A DNA stretch of 64,000 nt from Actinomycetes bacterium (GCA_021826315.1 JAKAZZ010000001.1:47282-111281); one strand, 5' to 3'; shown: positions 7,567 to 17,031, counted from the first letter of the stretch. Numbers and translations are program-made. The notes: generated by a model from the letters alone, not told the origin.

Positions 7567-8808
7567 ATGTCAAACGTCATTGCACTCGTATGTAAAGAGT
7601 GTGGTAAGAGCTACGAAGCCAAGGCTCTCCACGTTTGTGAATTCTGCTTCGGTCCTCTTGAAGTTAAGTATGACTACGATGCAATCGCATCCAAGGTGTC
7701 CCATGAGTCGATCGCGGCGGGTCCTAACAATATGTGGAGATACCGAGAGCTTCTCCCAGTTGAATCTACGGATTATGTCTCGTTGGGCGCCGGTTTTACC
7801 CCACTTGTTCGAGCAGAAAGATTGGCTAACTATCTAGGCCTTGACGAACTTTGGATTAAGAACGATACTCTCAACCCAACCGGTTCGTTCAAGGATCGAG
7901 TCGTCTCGGTCGCTTTAAGTAAGGCGCGTGAGCTTGGTCTGAAGATAGCTGCTTGTGCGTCTACTGGTAATTTGGCCAACTCTGTTGCAGCTCATGCCGC
8001 ATGGGCAAACATGGAGTCATACGTTTTCGTGCCGGCAAATCTGGAACGCGCCAAGATCATTACCACTGCGGTCTATGGGGGAAATGTAGTTGCGATCGAT
8101 GGCAACTATGACGACGTGAACCGTCTTTGTGCTGAGATTGCCTCGGAGGAACCGGAGTGGGCTTTCGTAAATGTCAACGTTAGAACTTACTACTCAGAGG
8201 GTTCTAAGACGCTCGCCTTTGAGGTAGCAGAGCAGTTGGGATGGGACTCGCCAGACCATGTGGTCGTCCCTGTCGCGTCGGGGAGCCAACTTACGAAAAT
8301 ACACAAAGGCTTCGATGAGCTACATCGCGTGGGCCTGTTGGACCGTAAGCCAAATGTAAAGATAAGTGGTGCTCAGGCAGCGGGTTGTTCTCCCGTTGCA
8401 ACGGCATTTGCCTCAAATAGCGACGTAATTCGTCCAGTTAAGCCAAACACGATTGCCAAATCATTGGCGATCGGAAATCCTGCTGATGGATACTACGCAC
8501 TAGATGTTGTCCGTAAAAGTGGCGGATCATTTGGATCGGTTACTGATGAAGAGGTTCTCGACGGGATACGCCTTTTGGCACAAACCGAAGGTATCTTTGC
8601 AGAGACCGCTGGAGGGGTAACTATCGCAACTCTTGTGAAGTTAGTTCGTGAAGGTTTGATCAACAAAAATGAAAAGACGGTTGCCTACATCACGGGTAAC
8701 GGATTGAAGACGGTGGAGGCCATGGCTCCTACCACACAGGCAACTATTACGATCGAGCCTAAACTCGATCAGTTCTTTCAATTTCTAAATGAGCAAAGGA
8801 ATCGCTAG
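7567..8808 (+). CDS. Threonine-synthase-family PLP enzyme under SAM control; candidate O-phosphohomoserine-dependent homocysteine synthase (MetM type)
   Basis: A fold-type II PLP enzyme, 413 aa, of the threonine synthase family. Residues 1-38 form a zinc-ribbon-like start (C9xxC12, C24xxC27); the PLP lysine is K109 in NPTGSFKDR, and STGNLANSVAAHA supplies the phosphate-binding loop. By homology it acts on O-phosphohomoserine. Three things argue against simple threonine synthesis: the SAM riboswitch just upstream, a sulfur-carrier gene 2 bp downstream, and a second thrC beside hom at 53704. I infer that it replaces phosphate with sulfide from the carrier's thiocarboxylate to make homocysteine, as I recall for Streptomyces MetM. 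Threonine synthase remains the default database name. Start ATG 7567 follows GAGGAGG; ATG 7552 lies within the aptamer. Confidence 0.85.
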   Translation: MSNVIALVCKECGKSYEAKALHVCEFCFGPLEVKYDYDAIASKVSHESIAAGPNNMWRYRELLPVESTDYVSLGAGFTPLVRAERLANYLGLDELWIKNDTLNPTGSFKDRVVSVALSKARELGLKIAACASTGNLANSVAAHAAWANMESYVFVPANLERAKIITTAVYGGNVVAIDGNYDDVNRLCAEIASEEPEWAFVNVNVRTYYSEGSKTLAFEVAEQLGWDSPDHVVVPVASGSQLTKIHKGFDELHRVGLLDRKPNVKISGAQAAGCSPVATAFASNSDVIRPVKPNTIAKSLAIGNPADGYYALDVVRKSGGSFGSVTDEEVLDGIRLLAQTEGIFAETAGGVTIATLVKLVREGLINKNEKTVAYITGNGLKTVEAMAPTTQATITIEPKLDQFFQFLNEQRNR

Positions 8809-8810
8809 CC

Positions 8811-9092
8811 ATGACCGTAAGTGTTCGAATCCCGACCCAACTTCGCACTTTGACACAGGGAGTCTCTGAGATCTCCGTAAGTGGGGCTACGGTGGGAGAG
8901 GCCTTGGCCGATCTGGGCGCACAATTTCCTAGTCTTCAAGATCGCATCTTCGATGAGTCCGGAGCAATAAGGCGCTTCGTTAATGTCTTCCTCGCAGATG
9001 AGGACGTTCGCTTCTTGGATGGTTCGGAGACACCCGTTTCAGAGGGGCAAGTTATCTCTATCGTGCCAGCTGTTGCCGGCGGGTCAAGGTAA
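8811..9092 (+). CDS. MoaD/ThiS/CysO-like ubiquitin-fold sulfur-carrier protein (MetO candidate)
   Basis: A 93-aa beta-grasp protein very close in pattern to mycobacterial CysO: it starts VSVRIPTQLR, has RRFVNVFLADEDVRFL in the middle and ends VPAVAGGSR. In this family the C-terminal Gly-Gly is adenylated and turned into a thiocarboxylate that delivers sulfide to a PLP enzyme. Here Ser92-Arg93 follow the Gly-Gly, so two residues would have to be clipped, for example by a JAMM/Mec-type peptidase, before activation. It starts 2 bp after the threonine-synthase homologue and shares its SAM riboswitch, pointing to methionine sulfur supply instead of molybdopterin or thiamine. No E1-like activating enzyme or peptidase gene is in the window. 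Confidence 0.85.
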   Translation: MTVSVRIPTQLRTLTQGVSEISVSGATVGEALADLGAQFPSLQDRIFDESGAIRRFVNVFLADEDVRFLDGSETPVSEGQVISIVPAVAGGSR

Positions 9093-9112
9093 ATCCAGAG
9101 TCAAAAAATTTT

Positions 9113-9141
9113 TTGATAGTGCACAATTTTTGGCGTTAGCA
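9113..9141 (+). promoter_or_regulatory. Possible groEL promoter
   Basis: TTGATA (9113-9118) and TTAGCA (9136-9141) are 17 bp apart. The -10 match is poor, but its overlap with the CIRCE left arm would explain repression by steric block. A -10 at TAGTAT (9145) is an alternative but lacks a well-spaced -35. Confidence 0.35.
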
Positions 9142-9162
9142 CTCTAGTATTGAGAGTGCTAA
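9136..9162. promoter_or_regulatory. CIRCE operator (HrcA binding site)
   Basis: TTAGCACTC, a 9-bp spacer, then GAGTGCTAA: a perfect match to the CIRCE consensus bound by the heat-shock repressor HrcA. It lies 28 bp before groEL, so this chaperonin is heat-inducible through HrcA. Confidence 0.96.
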
Positions 9163-10809
<1,647 letters not shown>

Positions 10810-10863
10810 GGGGAAAGCAGATACAGTCTGCCCTCTTTTGAAGTAATAAGTTATTAACTTGAA

Positions 10864-10894
10864 GGCGAGCATCCATTTGGGTGCTCGCCTTTTG
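10864..10894 (+). terminator. Rho-independent terminator after groEL
   Basis: GGCGAGCA and TGCTCGCC form an 8-bp GC-rich stem, lengthened by CC/GG, around an ATTT-type loop and are followed directly by TTTTGTT. It sits 55 bp after the groEL stop. Confidence 0.85.
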
Positions 10895-10997
10895 TTATCT
10901 TACGGCAAGTTTTTTCTAAGGGAAATTACAGATAAGGCCACTATCAATAGAGATGGAAATAGCGTATCCTTGTATTTAGTAGTTCGATGTTTGGAGA

Positions 10998-11717
10998 ATG
11001 AGAAGGTCCTTGCTGAGTTTCCTGGCACAATCGAAGTTATCAGATGGATTTGCGAGGCGTAGGGGCGGGCTTTCGCTTCTGCTCGGATCTGCTTCTGCAG
11101 CTTTTATCGCGTCCAGTTGCGGGTTGTCCCCGTATAGCTTCTTCAACTATTCGAACTCCTCTGGAGCTGATATGTACTTCAAAGTGCCCCAGTCTTGGAG
11201 CAACTTTGGCCCGAAGGATGTCTATTCGACTCCTCAGATGACATTGAGTGCTTCTCAATTGGCGTCGATTGAGACTGGTAATTGGGCGACAGTTTTTACT
11301 GCTCAGAGGGCTACTTCACTTTCAAGTTTGACGGGGATCTTTGCAGGTGCCCCCTTTGGAATTTCGCAAGCGACTAAGTTATCGGCATCTCAAAGAGACT
11401 CTTTTTCGCTTGCTACACTTCGGAAGTTGTTGTTACCTGTAGATCCTCTCTCATCTTCAAATTCTGCGAGCGGGGTAACATACGCATCACAGTCTTACAA
11501 CGAATTTGTTACACCAAACGGAATGCGCGGATCGCGTATGGTTGTTTATGTTAAGCAATCGGGTAAGCCCACTGCTGTGCTTGACCAAGTTGCGGAGGTC
11601 GATGCCAATACCAATTGGGTGTACCTAATAGGTGTTGGTTGCGATTTGACGTGTTTCAATTCGAATAAGTCGACGATTCAAACGATCGTAAGCTCCTGGA
11701 GCGTTAAGGAGAGATAG
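10998..11717 (+). CDS. Predicted lipoprotein of unknown function, coupled to the FtsH-like protease
   Basis: A 239-aa exported protein. It has a basic start, a hydrophobic stretch (LSLLLGSASAAFIASSC) and a lipobox-like ASSC around residue 41, then a soluble domain rich in Ser, Thr and Asn with no cysteine until near the end, where CDLTCF occurs. I do not recognise the domain; fragments such as MYFKVPQSW and NWVYLIGVGCDLTCF recall small actinobacterial surface lipoproteins that fold as beta-rich domains. Start ATG 10998 has GGAG only one base upstream, so the true start may be slightly different. Its stop overlaps the GTG of the next gene by one base, so the two are surely co-translated; it may present or protect substrates for that protease. 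Confidence 0.6.
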   Translation: MRRSLLSFLAQSKLSDGFARRRGGLSLLLGSASAAFIASSCGLSPYSFFNYSNSSGADMYFKVPQSWSNFGPKDVYSTPQMTLSASQLASIETGNWATVFTAQRATSLSSLTGIFAGAPFGISQATKLSASQRDSFSLATLRKLLLPVDPLSSSNSASGVTYASQSYNEFVTPNGMRGSRMVVYVKQSGKPTAVLDQVAEVDANTNWVYLIGVGCDLTCFNSNKSTIQTIVSSWSVKER

Positions 11718-14158
11718 TGGGAAAGAAGAACAAGGGCAGTAGCGCCTTGGATTCAGAGATGACCGAGTCATATAAGGGTTCCTCACTCGATATGCAAGTT
11801 CGGCAAAAGATGAGCGGTTGGGATCGATCAAAGTTCCTAATCGTTATCGTAGGAATATTTCTATTCCTGACCGTGAACGTTCTGTCGCAAAATCCGCTCA
11901 TGAGCGTTGTCGACGGAATCGCGCACGAAATGGGAGCGGCTTGGTGGCTAGTCGGCCTATTTGTGATAGAAGGGCTACGACAGGTCCACTATCTGATTGC
12001 CGAGAGATCGCCTGAGTGGAACACCTTCTTCTCGAAGGTTCTATTCTCTGGGGTGAATCGGCGCTCGGCGACGATGAACGATTGGAATAAGTATCGAGTA
12101 AGCCGTGCCCTAAAGTACGTAGGCGTCTTGGTTGCTCTCGATATTTTTCTAGCGGCTCACTATCACCTCTCCGTCTTTACCGCCATCTTCCAAGCTCCAG
12201 CTGCGTTGTCGGCCTCGCTCCCGCTGATTTTGCAGTTGGGTTTCGCTTTCGTCTTCGTAATTCTTCAGTTCGTCGGCCTCTTTTGGTTCCTTTCGAAGGG
12301 CGGTATTGACGTATACTTCCCCGGGGATGTGAAGACGAGGTTCAGTGATGTCTGGGGTCAAGACGCCGTACTCGAGCGCATCAAAGAAAACATCATCTTC
12401 TTGAAAGAGCCAGACATCATCGAAGAGAAGGGTGGTTATGTCCCTGGAGGTATCCTTCTTTGGGGTCCCCCTGGTACAGGAAAAACGTTGATGGCCGAGG
12501 CGGTTGCTGGTGAGACAGAAAACCCCTTTGTGTTCGTCGATCCAGGTGCATTTATCAATATGTTCATGGGCATTGGCGTACTCAAAGTAAAGGGTCTCTT
12601 CCGCAAGCTCAGGAAGCTAGCAGTGCGCTATGGAGGTGTGGTTGTCTTCTTCGACGAGGCAGACTCGCTCGGGAGTCGTGGCAGCCTCTCCGGTACGGGT
12701 GGAAGCTTCAATTCTTCCTTGGCATCATTTGCGAATCACGTGAATTCGTGTAATGGCTCGAACTACATATCTTCCTCATCTTTAGGGCACATCTTCAACG
12801 CAAATAGATCTACTGACGAGGAGCCCGAAGCTCGCCGTGGCCGTCTGTCGCGCTTCGTCGCTGGTGCCGGAGGCATGGGTGGCATGGGTGGCGGAGGCAC
12901 TGGAACTCTCCAAGCTCTGCTTACCGAAATTTCGGGCTTGAAGAAGCCGAGAGGCTTTTTCAATAGAACGGTTCGTAGAGCCTTTGGCCTGAAGCCAAAA
13001 GAGCCACCGAAGTATCGGATGCTCATCATGATGGCGACAAACATGCCAGACGCCCTTGACGAAGCGCTGTTGCGCCCTGGTCGTATCGACAGAATCTACC
13101 GAGTTGGTTATCCATCCAAGGCAGGTCGAGTCAAAACCTACAAGGGCTATCTAGCAAAGGTTGCACACGTTCTTACCGACGAAGAGGTTGATCGCTTGGC
13201 GACGATCACTCCATACGCCACTGGTGCAACGATCAAAGACTTAGTGAACGAATCGCTAATTATCGCGATCCGTGATGGCCGTGAAGTTATCACATGGAAA
13301 GATATCGTCCGGGCTAAGCAATTGAAGGACTTCGGACCGCCAGACGATGTCGAGTACATCGAGCGTGATCGTCACGCCGTCGCAATCCACGAAGCTTGCC
13401 ACGCAATCGCTGCGATTACGATTCGACAGCACTTGACGATCGATATAGCGACGATCGAGAAGGGGAGCAACTTCCTTGGACTCGTAGCATCGATTCCACC
13501 TGAGGATCAGTTCACTAGGTGGAGGAGCGAGTACGAAGCCGACATTATGGTGTCTTTGGCGTCTCTAGCCGGCGAGCGTATGTTTTTCGACGGCGATAAC
13601 TCCTCTGGGGTATCGGGAGACCTCGAATCGGCCACCACAGTTGCGACTTTGATGGAGGGAAACTGGGGAATGGGGTCAACGATCTCATCTCATGCCATCA
13701 GTCAACAGAGTGGAGCTGGAGGAGCCCGTCCTGGCGGTAGAACAGGCAAGGGTACTAAAGAGTCCCCAGCTGAGTTGGGCAACCGTATCGAAGCGAAGCT
13801 TGACGACCTCTATAGGAAGGTTCGACTTCTGCTTGAGGATAACAGGAACAAAGTGTTCGCTGTTGCTCACGCTCTAGAGGCGTACAAGACGGTTACCGGC
13901 GAAGATATTCGTGCGATCGTGAATGGTATGAGAGGCCCGCTTATCGATGGAACGGTTTACAATAACCCTGACTTTATCGCTAAGCTCGAGGCTTATCACT
14001 ACGCGGCTCTAGCGGCCCACAAGGACCACCGTACGCCAGAGATCGCGCTTCCAATGCCTGCAAATACTGAGACTTACGTCTCGTCTGAATCGACGTTGAT
14101 AACTACTGAGTATTCGCTCGATGGCGTAAAGCCTATGACGAATCCGGATGACCTGTAG
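11717..14158 (+). CDS. FtsH-like membrane AAA+ zinc metalloprotease (M41), divergent
   Basis: An 813-aa protein with about four hydrophobic segments in residues 35-200 and then an FtsH-type AAA+ module: Walker A GPPGTGKT (near residue 250), Walker B VVVFFDEAD and arginine-finger region RPGRIDRIY. A C-terminal M41 peptidase has HEACH (H558, H562), the HExxH zinc motif. It differs from housekeeping FtsH in an insert of about 100 residues between Walker B and the second region of homology, with a Ser/Asn-rich then Gly/Met-rich (GGMGGMGGGG) stretch, and in four instead of two predicted membrane spans. It likely degrades membrane or misfolded proteins. Start GTG 11717 overlaps the lipoprotein stop. 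A true ftsH probably exists elsewhere; this would be a paralogue. Confidence 0.8.
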   Translation: MGKKNKGSSALDSEMTESYKGSSLDMQVRQKMSGWDRSKFLIVIVGIFLFLTVNVLSQNPLMSVVDGIAHEMGAAWWLVGLFVIEGLRQVHYLIAERSPEWNTFFSKVLFSGVNRRSATMNDWNKYRVSRALKYVGVLVALDIFLAAHYHLSVFTAIFQAPAALSASLPLILQLGFAFVFVILQFVGLFWFLSKGGIDVYFPGDVKTRFSDVWGQDAVLERIKENIIFLKEPDIIEEKGGYVPGGILLWGPPGTGKTLMAEAVAGETENPFVFVDPGAFINMFMGIGVLKVKGLFRKLRKLAVRYGGVVVFFDEADSLGSRGSLSGTGGSFNSSLASFANHVNSCNGSNYISSSSLGHIFNANRSTDEEPEARRGRLSRFVAGAGGMGGMGGGGTGTLQALLTEISGLKKPRGFFNRTVRRAFGLKPKEPPKYRMLIMMATNMPDALDEALLRPGRIDRIYRVGYPSKAGRVKTYKGYLAKVAHVLTDEEVDRLATITPYATGATIKDLVNESLIIAIRDGREVITWKDIVRAKQLKDFGPPDDVEYIERDRHAVAIHEACHAIAAITIRQHLTIDIATIEKGSNFLGLVASIPPEDQFTRWRSEYEADIMVSLASLAGERMFFDGDNSSGVSGDLESATTVATLMEGNWGMGSTISSHAISQQSGAGGARPGGRTGKGTKESPAELGNRIEAKLDDLYRKVRLLLEDNRNKVFAVAHALEAYKTVTGEDIRAIVNGMRGPLIDGTVYNNPDFIAKLEAYHYAALAAHKDHRTPEIALPMPANTETYVSSESTLITTEYSLDGVKPMTNPDDL

Positions 14159-14197
14159 TTAGCTCTACTTCTAGGTAGCATTTAAATTAGCGAGTAT

Positions 14198-14226
14198 TTG
14201 ACATATCCGCCAATGGCGGATATGTC
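14198..14226 (+). promoter_or_regulatory. hemQ promoter overlain by a perfect palindrome
   Basis: A consensus TTGACA (14198-14203), 17-bp spacer and TATGTC (14221-14226) form a likely promoter. The same bases contain a perfect inverted repeat, 14200-14226: arms GACATATCCGCC and GGCGGATATGTC around AAT. It covers the end of the -35, the whole spacer and the -10, the classic placing of a repressor operator. It could instead be a terminator for the upstream protease gene, but the T tract after it is poor (TCTTTCC). The regulator is unknown. Confidence 0.55.
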
Positions 14227-14246
14227 TCTTTCCGAGGAGGATCATT

Positions 14247-14957
14247 GTGACAGAAGAGGTTCTTCCTGAACTTTCACCAGAGGACGAAACTTTCACTCCA
14301 ACTGAAGGGTTAGCTGTTCTTCACCTTTTTTGTAAGGCGAATCGCCAACTTGATAAAGCGGCAATAAACGTTGCTGCCAAGGCCCTTGCTGAGCCCGGCT
14401 ATTATCTGGTTCCATTTTCAATGCTGGGCCACAAGGCGCAGGTTGGATTTTTGGCTTACGGTCCGAGTTTCGTTAAGTTGAAGCAGTTTCAAAGAGATAT
14501 TGAGAGGGCGGGGCTTGACGTTGTCGATAGTTACGTGTCGATGACCGAGGTATCGGAGTACGCGAAGGATCTCCCCGCCGACCGTCGTGCGCCGCGCCTA
14601 TACCCTGTACTACCCCCTAAGGGCATGTACAACATCTGCTTTTACGGAATGTCTAAGCAGAGGGGCGAGAAGTATAACTGGTACACACTCCCCTATGAGG
14701 AGCGTGAGAAGCTGATGTTTGGACATGGTGCTTCCGGTAGAGCTTTTGCCGGACGAGTCATTCAATTGGTTACCGGTTCTACAGGTGTTGATGACTATGA
14801 ATGGGGCGTAACACTCTTCGCGACGAAGCCCGACTTTCTCAAAGAGGTCGTTTACACGATGCGTTATGATGAAGGATCTGCCCTCTATGGAGAGTTCGGT
14901 CCTTTCTATACTGGCGTTATTGGTTCTCTTGATTCAGTTCTAGAGACAACCTTCTAG
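14247..14957 (+). CDS. hemQ: Coproheme decarboxylase (chlorite-dismutase family HemQ)
   Basis: HemQ (ChdC) performs the last step of the coproporphyrin-dependent heme pathway, oxidative decarboxylation of coproheme III to heme b. The 236-aa protein has the family blocks MYNICFYGMSKQR, YNWYTLPYEERE (with the reactive Tyr), MFGHGASGR, TGSTGVDDYEWGVTLFA and SALYGEFGPFYTG. The basic/Tyr signature and lack of a signal peptide favour HemQ over respiratory chlorite dismutase. GTG 14247 has a strong GAGGAGG seven bases upstream. HemE and HemY of the same pathway are at 33.8-36.3 kb, so the pathway genes are scattered. Its own operator-like promoter suggests separate control. Confidence 0.93.
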   Translation: MTEEVLPELSPEDETFTPTEGLAVLHLFCKANRQLDKAAINVAAKALAEPGYYLVPFSMLGHKAQVGFLAYGPSFVKLKQFQRDIERAGLDVVDSYVSMTEVSEYAKDLPADRRAPRLYPVLPPKGMYNICFYGMSKQRGEKYNWYTLPYEEREKLMFGHGASGRAFAGRVIQLVTGSTGVDDYEWGVTLFATKPDFLKEVVYTMRYDEGSALYGEFGPFYTGVIGSLDSVLETTF

Positions 14958-14990
14958 TACTTTTTCACTCACTCAAGTAGACTGCATAGA

Positions 14991-15800
14991 GTGAAATATA
15001 TTGCGGAAGTAGAAAAGCTAGAGTCGATTCTCCGAGGGTACGAGCGATTGGTCGTTGGGTATTCGGGAGGGGTCGACTCGACGCTTTTAAGCTATTTGGC
15101 CACCAAATTTTTAGGCGAAGAAAATGTCATAGCGGCAATCGCTGACTCCCCGTCGTTGGCTCGAGACGAATTAGATGATGCTTTGGAGCTTGCGGCGACC
15201 CTCGGGTTGCAGGTAAAGGTTGTGGCTACCGACGAATTCGGGGATGAGAATTACCTTCAAAACGACGCTTTACGCTGTTTCTATTGTAAGAGTTCGTTGA
15301 TGGACAGCCTTGAACCTTTGGCTAAGGAGGTTGGTGCTGTCGTGGCACTCGGGGTCAACCTTAGCGACGTGAGCGACTATCGTCCGGGCCAACGAGCCTC
15401 TAAAGAGCGCGGAGCCAGGTTTCCACTGCTTGAAGCAGCCATTACCAAAGATATGGTGCGGTCGATCGCAAGTGATTTCGGCGTACCAAATTGGGACAAA
15501 CCAGCAGCACCTTGTCTTTCGTCTCGAATCCCATACGGAACCCCAATTACAATTGGCCTTCTTGGGAGGGTTGAGCGTGCGGAGCGTTATCTCAGACAGC
15601 GAGGGTTGGCTAACGTTCGAGTGAGAGACTTTGGACAGATTGCCATGATTGAAGTTGGTGACGATGAGACCTTGGGTTCAATGGCTGACCAATCAGAAGT
15701 AGCCGCGGAAATTCGTAAGATCGGATACGACTTTGTTTCGATTTCTCTAGAGCCTCTAAAGAGCGGCTCTCTCAACCGTGTAATTAAATCGTTGGAATAG
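14991..15800 (+). CDS. larE: LarE-family ATP-dependent sacrificial sulfur transferase
   Basis: A PP-loop (N-type) ATP pyrophosphatase of the LarE family: SGGVDS at residues 25-30 binds ATP, CFYC (C96, C99) follows, and C175 in APCLSSRIPYG corresponds to the cysteine that LarE of lactobacilli gives up as dehydroalanine when sulfurating the nickel-pincer cofactor. Length 269 aa fits. LarB and LarC, needed for the lactate-racemase cofactor, are not near, so a different acceptor is possible. The partner here is a NIL-domain protein 12 bp downstream, a domain linked to methionine and homocysteine metabolism. Start GTG 14991, with weak ribosome-binding sequence. Confidence 0.85.
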   Translation: MKYIAEVEKLESILRGYERLVVGYSGGVDSTLLSYLATKFLGEENVIAAIADSPSLARDELDDALELAATLGLQVKVVATDEFGDENYLQNDALRCFYCKSSLMDSLEPLAKEVGAVVALGVNLSDVSDYRPGQRASKERGARFPLLEAAITKDMVRSIASDFGVPNWDKPAAPCLSSRIPYGTPITIGLLGRVERAERYLRQRGLANVRVRDFGQIAMIEVGDDETLGSMADQSEVAAEIRKIGYDFVSISLEPLKSGSLNRVIKSLE

Positions 15801-15812
15801 GGGATTTAGATA

Positions 15813-16052
15813 ATGGCAAGTGTGCGCGCTAAGTTGGTTTATCCAGTAACGCAGGTAAAAAGGCCGGTAATTGCGACGTTGGCTCTTGATTTTAATGTGC
15901 TTGCGGACATTCGACGAGCAAACGTTGAAGATGGTAACGGATGGCTAATATGCGAATTAGAGGGCACTTCCGATGATCTCCAACGTGCGTTTGCATGGCT
16001 AGATGAAATGGGTATAGAGGTTGATACTCTCGGAGATGTTGTCGAGAGTTGA
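15813..16052 (+). CDS. Small NIL-domain protein
   Basis: A 79-aa stand-alone NIL domain: VRAKLVYPVTQVKRPVI at the start, then an ALDFNVLADIRRANVEDG block and a closing amphipathic helix with AFAWLDEMGIEVDTL. NIL domains form the methionine-sensing C-terminal part of MetN transporters and occur fused to ferredoxins in proteins for homocysteine synthesis. No ferredoxin or ABC part is present. It is co-transcribed with larE (12-bp gap), which suggests a joint role in sulfur transfer or its sensing. ATG 15813 follows GGGGATTTAG. Confidence 0.8.
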   Translation: MASVRAKLVYPVTQVKRPVIATLALDFNVLADIRRANVEDGNGWLICELEGTSDDLQRAFAWLDEMGIEVDTLGDVVES

Positions 16053-16177
16053 CTCTTTAAATCTTTGCTCTTGGAATCCTGTATATATTTCGATTTTGCT
16101 AAAAGTTGAGTCGTTTCCGGCATTGGTGTTCATTTTTTTGGTATCTTTAAAATAAATTTAGGGATGGACCCCTTTGA

Positions 16178-17026
16178 TTGCCAAGAAATGGATTTGCGGT
16201 GGAATCGGTTTTTGTTCTTTCGTTTGAAGGTGACGATGACGCGGTTGGCTCAGGTGGAATTGCGATTGCATTTTTGCGTGAACTCCTATCAGCCTCGGTA
16301 TGCGGCGAACTACGAGTCGATAGTTACATGGAAGATGAGGTAGTTCAACCCTCGATTCAAATCATCGATGGGAGGCGTCGCGAGTTGCATTGGCCTCGAG
16401 TATTGATCTACTGCGCGGAGTTACCCACACTTTCAAAACGGGTCTATCTCGCCTCCTTTCCCTCCATGAAGAAGGGGTGGGGTAGCTACTGTCACGCAAT
16501 TGCCGATATGGTCGCAAGTTTCAAACCTGACGCTGTTGTGCTCCTTGGAAGTATCATTGCGACCGAGCGCCAACCTTACTTTGGTCGGGTATTGGTGCGA
16601 TCTAATTCGCCTAAATTGATGCGTAAATTCGGACTGTTTATGGATATGTGCACCGGAGTTACTGGAACTTTGGGTGCGGTCCATGTGATTTTAGAGAGTA
16701 AGCAATTGTCCGCAGCCTCAATGTGGCTTACTACATCTATAACTGAGGCACATGAGATTGATGTTAAAGGGGCACTCGAACTAATTGAAGTTTTAGACGG
16801 AATGTTTGATTTTAGAGTACGGGTTTCAGATCTAAAATTTGACCCAGCTTCAGTATTAGCTACTGGAACTGCAGCGATGAACAAGATCGAGGCTGATGAT
16901 CAAGTTGACCTATGGGCTAGTCAAGTGGACTTTATGGAGTTACGAGACTTAGCCGCTGACGTGGTGGAAAGCAGCTTGAAGCTCATAGAAGAGGCCGAGG
17001 AGTACCTAAGAGAGATAGATGATTAG
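16178..17026 (+). CDS. PAC2-family protein
   Basis: A 282-aa cytoplasmic protein resembling the PAC2 (proteasome assembly chaperone 2-like) family seen throughout actinobacteria. Matching features are the beta-strand start with VFVLSFEGDDDA, RVLIYCAELPTLS (usually G-PEP), the central VVLLGSIIATER and GVTGTLGAVHVIL, and the acidic helical C-terminus (LIEEAEEYLREI). The proteasome link is by name only; the biochemical role in bacteria is not established. The start is uncertain: TTG 16178 or GTG 16199. An AT-rich spacer separates it from the NIL gene. It converges on the Nudix gene, stops 6 bp apart. Confidence 0.7.
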   Translation: MPRNGFAVESVFVLSFEGDDDAVGSGGIAIAFLRELLSASVCGELRVDSYMEDEVVQPSIQIIDGRRRELHWPRVLIYCAELPTLSKRVYLASFPSMKKGWGSYCHAIADMVASFKPDAVVLLGSIIATERQPYFGRVLVRSNSPKLMRKFGLFMDMCTGVTGTLGAVHVILESKQLSAASMWLTTSITEAHEIDVKGALELIEVLDGMFDFRVRVSDLKFDPASVLATGTAAMNKIEADDQVDLWASQVDFMELRDLAADVVESSLKLIEEAEEYLREIDD

Positions 17027-17031
17027 AGGCC

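Noticed and set aside
8811..9092. Molybdopterin synthase small subunit MoaD
   Set aside because: The overall pattern is CysO-like, no moa genes are near, and SAM control points to methionine.
14247..14957. Respiratory chlorite dismutase
   Set aside because: No signal peptide, Firmicute/actinobacterial HemQ motifs (YNWYTLPYEERE), and HemE/HemY present elsewhere in the window.
14991..15800. NAD synthetase, GuaA or TtcA-type PP-loop enzyme
   Set aside because: The APCLSSR cysteine and the CFYC pair fit LarE; no glutaminase, synthase or iron-sulfur motifs.
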